DNA of 6,394 nt from an uncultured Lachnospiraceae bacterium (lineage in GTDB: Bacteria; Bacillota; Clostridia; Lachnospirales; Lachnospiraceae), in the NCBI GenBank assembly GCA_958405355.1, contig CATYEA010000113.1:1-6394 (forward strand), given 5' to 3'. This document shows, piece by piece, positions 5,466 through 6,394 of the stretch. The notes under the pieces were generated by a model. The model saw only the letters and a program-made list of their open reading frames with translations, was not told the origin of the DNA and searched no databases. The first letter of the stretch is position 1. Every line of letters starts with the position of its first letter. Position numbers and translations under genes: made by a program.

Positions 5466-6394
5466 CTAATTCAGACCGAATAATTCTGCCAGCTTGTCTT
5501 CCTTCAATTCGGAACCAATGACACAAAGACGTCCTGTAACATCCGGCTCGCCGTCACGCAGTTCAAATTCACCCGGAACAAGGTCAAAATAAATCCAGCC
5601 GCCTTTTGTATCCGGGACCATACCCTTTGCTCTTAAGATCATACCATAATCTTCCGAATGAGCCAGAACATCCAAAGTCATCTGCATCTGATCACGGTCA
5701 AATTTCTTTGCAGTCTCCTGACCCCAGCTTGTAAATACATCATCCGCATGGTGATGTCCATGTTCATGATCGTGATCGTGGCAGCCACAGGTGCAGTCCG
5801 GGCCATGATCATGATGATGCTCATGGTCGTGATCATGGTCATGATGGTGATGTTCGTGCTCATGATCGTGGTCATGGTGGTGATACTCGTGCTCATGATC
5901 GTGGTCATGGTGGTGATGTTCGTGCTCATGATCGTGGTCATGATGGTGATGCTCATGCTCATGATGATGTTCGTGTTCTTCTTCGAGCAGTTTCAGAACA
6001 AAATCATTTTCCCTTTCCATGGCATCCAGAATCTTCATACCATCAATGTCATCCCATGCTGTGGTGACGATTGTTGCCTTTGGATTATGTTCTTTAATCA
6101 TTTCAAGACACTTTGCCAATTTATCTTCAGACATTTTCTGAGTACGGCTCAGTACAATAGTTTTCGCATGTTCAATTTGATTATTAAAGAACTCGCCGAA
6201 GTTCTTCATATACATTTTACACTTCTGTCCATCGACGACTGCTGTATAACTGTTCAATGTAATATCCACTTTTTCTCCGACGCCTTCCACCGCACGGATA
6301 ACATCCGATAATTTACCCACGCCCGATGGTTCAATGATAACCCGGTCCGGTGCATAATCGTGAATAACCTTTTCAAGCGCTGTACCAAAATCAC
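5466..6394 (-). CDS. G3E (CobW/COG0523) GTPase with long His-rich metal-binding tract, 5' end cut off
   Basis: This is a putative GTP-dependent metal chaperone. The frame stays open to the right edge: before the GTG at 6320 it reads DFGTALEKVIHDY, then VIIEPSGVGKLSDV, the typical G3E switch motif. The gene therefore starts outside the window, where the P-loop and any CxCC motif would be; 308 residues are visible. The expected NKxD position reads LSRTQ. Next comes a tract of about 76 residues (bases 5748-5975) with roughly 43 His alternating with Asp and Glu, plus a C-x-C-x-C group in PDCTCGCHDHD. The last part (from FTSWGQ, with YGMILRAKGMV and GGWIYFDLVPGEFEL) is a CobW C-terminal domain. 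His-rich COG0523 proteins are known for zinc, nickel or cobalt handling. The gene is followed after 16 bases by a second G3E gene, suggesting one transcript and perhaps a heteromeric pair. Family assignment is confident; the metal is unknown. Confidence 0.9.
   Translation of the reverse strand, partial: DFGTALEKVIHDYAPDRVIIEPSGVGKLSDVIRAVEGVGEKVDITLNSYTAVVDGQKCKMYMKNFGEFFNNQIEHAKTIVLSRTQKMSEDKLAKCLEMIKEHNPKATIVTTAWDDIDGMKILDAMERENDFVLKLLEEEHEHHHEHEHHHHDHDHEHEHHHHDHDHEHEYHHHDHDHEHEHHHHDHDHDHEHHHDHGPDCTCGCHDHDHEHGHHHADDVFTSWGQETAKKFDRDQMQMTLDVLAHSEDYGMILRAKGMVPDTKGGWIYFDLVPGEFELRDGEPDVTGRLCVIGSELKEDKLAELFGLN
5819..5950. repeat. 33-bp tandem repeat encoding the His-rich tract
   Basis: Four adjacent 33-bp units (5819-5851, 5852-5884, 5885-5917, 5918-5950) each encode 11 residues, chiefly HHHHDHDHEHE. 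Units 2 and 4 differ at one base, and units 2 and 3 at two bases (changing one His to Tyr). The first unit and the flanks at 5748-5818 and 5951-5975 are more degenerate versions of the same ATG/GTG-rich pattern. In-frame copy-number change by slippage or recombination would lengthen or shorten the metal-binding tract without breaking the gene. Confidence 0.9.

Noticed and set aside
5658..6311. 217-codon plus-strand open frame across the His-rich repeat, and a 94-codon minus-strand frame at 5678-5962
   Set aside because: Both are Met/Val/Ile/Thr-rich by-products of the ATG/GTG-rich repeat; the His-rich GTPase frame carries the conserved motifs on both sides.

Overview
The window looks like a chromosomal segment of a low-to-mid GC Firmicute, most likely a Clostridia/Lachnospiraceae-type gut anaerobe. 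This is inferred from strong GGAGG ribosome binding sites, sigma-A-like promoters, and a feoA-feoB pair followed by a small Cys-rich 'FeoB-associated' membrane protein. The genus cannot be fixed from the sequence alone. Most genes lie on the minus strand and are metal- or cofactor-related.

Layout from left to right. (1) Bases 2-868 (+) hold the 3' part of mutY, an adenine DNA glycosylase cut by the left edge. (2) It converges on a PnuC-family vitamin/nucleoside transporter (945-1652, -), with a shared inverted repeat, probably a terminator, between them. (3) The PnuC gene has an unusual leader. A clear promoter (1782-1810) is followed by a 20-codon leader ORF with a near-perfect Shine-Dalgarno (1680-1742). 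The last codons of that ORF can pair over 15 bp with the pnuC ribosome binding site. (4) Then comes the ferrous iron operon, read leftward: feoA (4054-4281), feoB (2000-4057, ATGA overlap) and a 55-residue Cys-rich single-pass membrane protein (1825-1992). Its promoter (4333-4361) is followed by a Fur-box-like near-palindrome. (5) To the right lie two G3E (CobW/COG0523) GTPase genes, also on the minus strand and 16 bases apart. One (5466 to the right edge, 5' end missing) carries a very long His-rich metal-binding tract encoded by a 33-bp tandem repeat. The other (4505-5449) is a divergent G3E domain fused to a C-terminal domain resembling the TIGR03943/YcgQ (DUF1980) family. Their transcription is closed by a strong intrinsic terminator (4378-4421), preceded by a compact hairpin-rich stretch, so they are separated from feoAB.

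How the parts fit: feoA/feoB and the Cys-rich protein form a Fe(II) uptake unit. The G3E pair is best read as a metal chaperone/insertase or metal-homeostasis unit, often zinc in this superfamily, possibly partnered by a permease outside the window. The most interesting structure is the leader-peptide/RBS-sequestering hairpin upstream of the PnuC-like transporter. The second is the GTPase-YcgQ fusion that has lost the CxCC motif. Neither function is proven by sequence alone.
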